A stretch of DNA of 64,000 nt, from NCBI GenBank assembly GCA_022605425.2, contig JAKIMF020000001.1, positions 2,048,501-2,112,500 of the forward strand, given 5' to 3'. Of this stretch, positions 61,562-64,000 are shown one piece after another; the first letter of the stretch is position 1, and each line of letters starts with the position of its first letter. This DNA comes from Hamiltosporidium tvaerminnensis (Eukaryota; Microsporidia; Dubosqiidae). A program made the position numbers and the translations under genes. The notes under the pieces are model-generated. The model saw only the letters and a program-made list of their open reading frames with translations. It was not told the origin of the DNA and did not search any database.

Positions 61562-63487
61562 TTATTTAAATTTTAAATATTCCAAAAGCGATTTTAAACT
61601 TATTTTTTCATAAATAATTTCTTTATATTTCAAATTAAGTTCATTAACAACTGAATCAAATTGACAAAGTAATTTTTGAAAGTAAACTTCATTTTTATTG
61701 TAAATTTTACAATTATCATAAATTAATTTCAAATCTTTTAAAAACAATTTATATTTATAATTTTCATCTTCATTTATTTTCTTTTCAATCGTAAAAAAAT
61801 CCATAGGATTTTTAATAATTGTAAAATACTTCGGTGCTATTATTTCTGTTACTGGTTCTTCGAACCAAAAAAAATCCGTAACTTCTCTTAGTTTTAAAAG
61901 AAATTCTTTCATGTAATATTTTTCAGGATTTTTGTACATTTCAAATAAATTCAAATTGTGTTGAGTTAAATCACTTCTTGTGTGGTAATATTCTTTTAAA
62001 TTGTAAAGAAGTTCTTTCAAAATAACTACAGAATCGCAGATTTCCTTTAAAGTTTCCTCTTTCATTTCATAGCCAGCTTTGTGCTGGCATTCATATTTGA
62101 CATTAGAATTCACGAAACCTTCACTTTCATTTTCTTTACAATTCAAATCCTGATTATCTGTAATGGTTTTGTTCTTGATTTCTCCCTCGGATTTTTCTTC
62201 ATCAAGATCCATATCATTTAAATAAAATACACCTTTGCTTTTGTAATAATCTAACGAAAATCGATTATAACAAAAAAGTTTTCTATTTTTAAACCATTCA
62301 TGACCAAAATCACTTCCATATTCAAAATTTAAAAAAGATATCAAAGGCATGCGTCTGATAAAAGATCTTTTTAGCATCCACCACATACCAATCGTTTCTA
62401 CCGTCTTCGTTTCGATCTCTATATTACACAAATCGTTTGAAAGTATTCTGTCGATAAAATGATTACAAAGAATTGGTTTCATTTCTTTTACTTTTATAAT
62501 AAATGATGGCTTTGGAAGTGAAAGCAGAACATGCGGCCGAATATCTGGAATATTCTTTAAATCAGGATAAAGACTTTGTCGGTATTTTCCAAAAGAAAAT
62601 AAACTCAATATTTTTCTTGGATCGTGATTTTTACAGTAGGAAATAAAATTTGCTTGGTCAAAATAATAATTGGCCTCCATTCCACAAGTAACATGATATG
62701 AGATGTCACAGTTCATATGTGTACATCTAATTGTAACACCCCGTCTCTGCTCACATATATTACAAAAAGAATTTTTATATTTTCTCAATTCATCTCCAAT
62801 TTCTTCAATCGGTTCCAAAAAAACTGTGTTAACAAAAGAAAGTGAAGGAATCCAATTAGCACATAAAATGTGTGCCCATCTGTTATCAGCAGTTTGTTTT
62901 AAAGCGCCCCCTATTTTTGTACAATATTTGCACGAAGGTGTTCTCTTTTTAGAAAAAAGACACAATCTACACAGCCATGTACCTTCTGGTATATATGGTA
63001 GCCCATAGCATTCCTGATGTACACATATATCACATCCATCGCAAAAAATTGTATCATTCCCTACTTTAGAATCACTTTTTCCACAAATATTACAAACATG
63101 CGCAGCGTATTCAGTTGGTACATAAACTTTATTTACTAAATTTTGTTGAAAAAAAAACCATTCTTTTTCTAACCGATCCATTATTAATTCAAAAATATCT
63201 AAATTTACATTAAATATATTTTCTTTGATAAAATTTACATCAGATTTATCTGCAGCATAATGAATACAAGAAAAATCAAATGTATTATTTTCTTCCAACT
63301 TTTTTGCCATTTCTTGTTTAGTTTTAATACAAACAGATTTTTTTGAACGATCTGAAACATAATATTTATTTTCCTCGTTTTTTTTACATTTATTTGTCCA
63401 AATTACTTTTAAAGATCTTTTTACATCCAAATCTTTATAAATAGATTTATATTTTTTTTCTTCGCGAGGAATAGTATTATCGGTCAT
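61562..63487 (-). CDS. NTO1: NTO1/BRPF-like PHD finger - bromodomain protein (histone acetyltransferase complex subunit)
   Basis: 641 residues. Order: an EPL1-like segment ending FELIMDRLEKEW (99-110); PHD finger 1 (132-176, CNIC...CDGCDICVHQECYG...GTWLCRLC); a zinc knuckle and extended PHD (186-288, CKYC...WAHILCANWIP...CNIC...CDISYHVTCGMEANYYF...YCKNH); a middle region (about 290-520) with an acidic, Asn/Glu-rich part; and a bromodomain (about 525-615, IIAPKYFTIIKNPMDFFTIEKKI and YDNCKIYN). PHD-knuckle-ePHD followed by a bromodomain is the BRPF/NTO1 plan; no PWWP is seen. These proteins scaffold MYST acetyltransferase complexes (NuA3 in yeast) on histone H3. A CCC motif (top strand GGG 63490-63492) precedes the ATG by 2 bases. 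Confidence 0.9.
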   Translation of the reverse strand: MTDNTIPREEKKYKSIYKDLDVKRSLKVIWTNKCKKNEENKYYVSDRSKKSVCIKTKQEMAKKLEENNTFDFSCIHYAADKSDVNFIKENIFNVNLDIFELIMDRLEKEWFFFQQNLVNKVYVPTEYAAHVCNICGKSDSKVGNDTIFCDGCDICVHQECYGLPYIPEGTWLCRLCLFSKKRTPSCKYCTKIGGALKQTADNRWAHILCANWIPSLSFVNTVFLEPIEEIGDELRKYKNSFCNICEQRRGVTIRCTHMNCDISYHVTCGMEANYYFDQANFISYCKNHDPRKILSLFSFGKYRQSLYPDLKNIPDIRPHVLLSLPKPSFIIKVKEMKPILCNHFIDRILSNDLCNIEIETKTVETIGMWWMLKRSFIRRMPLISFLNFEYGSDFGHEWFKNRKLFCYNRFSLDYYKSKGVFYLNDMDLDEEKSEGEIKNKTITDNQDLNCKENESEGFVNSNVKYECQHKAGYEMKEETLKEICDSVVILKELLYNLKEYYHTRSDLTQHNLNLFEMYKNPEKYYMKEFLLKLREVTDFFWFEEPVTEIIAPKYFTIIKNPMDFFTIEKKINEDENYKYKLFLKDLKLIYDNCKIYNKNEVYFQKLLCQFDSVVNELNLKYKEIIYEKISLKSLLEYLKFK

Positions 63488-63489
63488 TT

Positions 63490-63492
63490 GGG
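63490..63492 (-). promoter_or_regulatory. CCC start-proximal motif of the NTO1-like gene
   Basis: AATCCCAA ATG on the minus strand. A second, CCCC-containing block on the top strand follows at 63498-63501. Confidence 0.5.
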
Positions 63493-63504
63493 ATTAACCC
63501 CTTC

Positions 63505-64000
63505 TAAAAATATAAATAGAATGTTATAAAATTTTCATTGACTAATGAAATGAGACTTAAAACAATTTTCAATTGTGGATATGGTAGTTATAAATAATTG
63601 ATTGGTCAAAACGAATCGATAAATATACAATTGAAAACATTTTTTTTTAAATTTTTTTAGCTATAAAATGTATTAAGATAGATCCAAAATATTTAAATAT
63701 AAATGTAAAATAAATTCTAAAAATATTTTTAAAATCAATTTCGTATCTACATGTTAATTATCTATTCTTATAAACACAACATAGCAATCATGAATAGATT
63801 TTTTCAATTTATTTTTATATTTGTGTGTAAATAAAAATCTGTACTCTAAAAGACTACATAGGAAAATTAAAACTTGAATAAGAACACATATTTTAAAATA
63901 TTTTAATAAATAAATGCAACAAGCAATACTGTCTATGGCTTACATTGACTTTATTTAAAATATTACATTGTGATTAATTTCTAAAATTATTTAAAAACTT
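63505..64000. other. AT-rich stretch to the window end, nothing recognised
   Basis: No gene or repeat supported. Confidence 0.5.

Overview
The window looks like a stretch of a large, repeat-bloated microsporidian genome. The evidence is: very AT-rich DNA; short, diverged but recognisable core eukaryotic genes; almost no introns, with one placed directly after the start codon of a ribosomal protein gene; a CCC motif a few bases before most real start codons; and a TIM50-like import protein that would fit a mitosome. Only about 30% of the window is coding. The rest is old transposable elements and featureless AT-rich DNA. That fits expanded genomes such as Hamiltosporidium or Dictyocoela rather than Encephalitozoon, but I cannot name the genus from sequence alone.

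Layout. 1-1.2 kb: 3' part of a SERCA-type Ca2+ ATPase. 1.2-8.6 kb: a repeat field (R4/Dong-like retroelement pieces, LINE and SINE-like copies) and a decayed gene at 2.8-4.3 kb. 8.7-10 kb: a DEAD-box helicase (SPB4/DDX55-like). 10-14.7 kb: mostly empty, with one small hypothetical gene. 14.7-16.8 kb: the SUMO E1 subunit UBA2 and ribosomal protein RPL27A/uL15, both on the minus strand. 17-23.7 kb: a second repeat field (Ty3/gypsy integrase relic, LINE endonuclease and RT relics, SINE-like copy). 23.8-28.3 kb: a hypothetical gene, NIP7, and an AGC-family kinase-like gene that has lost catalytic residues. 30.8-34.7 kb: a nearly full-length R4/Dong-like non-LTR retrotransposon with flanking direct repeats, inserted just upstream of a TIM50-like gene. 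34.8-41.6 kb: TIM50, RNA polymerase I/III subunit AC40, EME1-like nuclease subunit and a PP2C phosphatase with a 19-base intron. 43-44.8 kb: a predicted type I membrane protein. 45.9-52.6 kb: a Tc1/mariner relic and two R4/Dong-like copies. 53.2-58.3 kb: importin-7/SXM1 and RPA1 facing each other across a repeat-rich, G-quadruplex-prone spacer. 58.6-64 kb: a 69-bp tandem array, a small membrane protein, retroelement ends, and an NTO1/BRPF-like PHD-bromodomain protein.

The host genes are unrelated housekeeping functions: ribosome biogenesis and translation, SUMOylation, transcription, DNA replication and repair, nuclear import, chromatin, Ca2+ transport and mitosomal import. I see no operon logic. 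The one shared regulatory theme is the start-proximal CCC motif. The most notable observations are the 19-base intron, the AGC pseudokinase, the LINE/SINE pair with a shared 3' tail and a visible target-site duplication, and ten differently aged copies of one R4/Dong-like element. No tRNA, rRNA or CRISPR array was seen.
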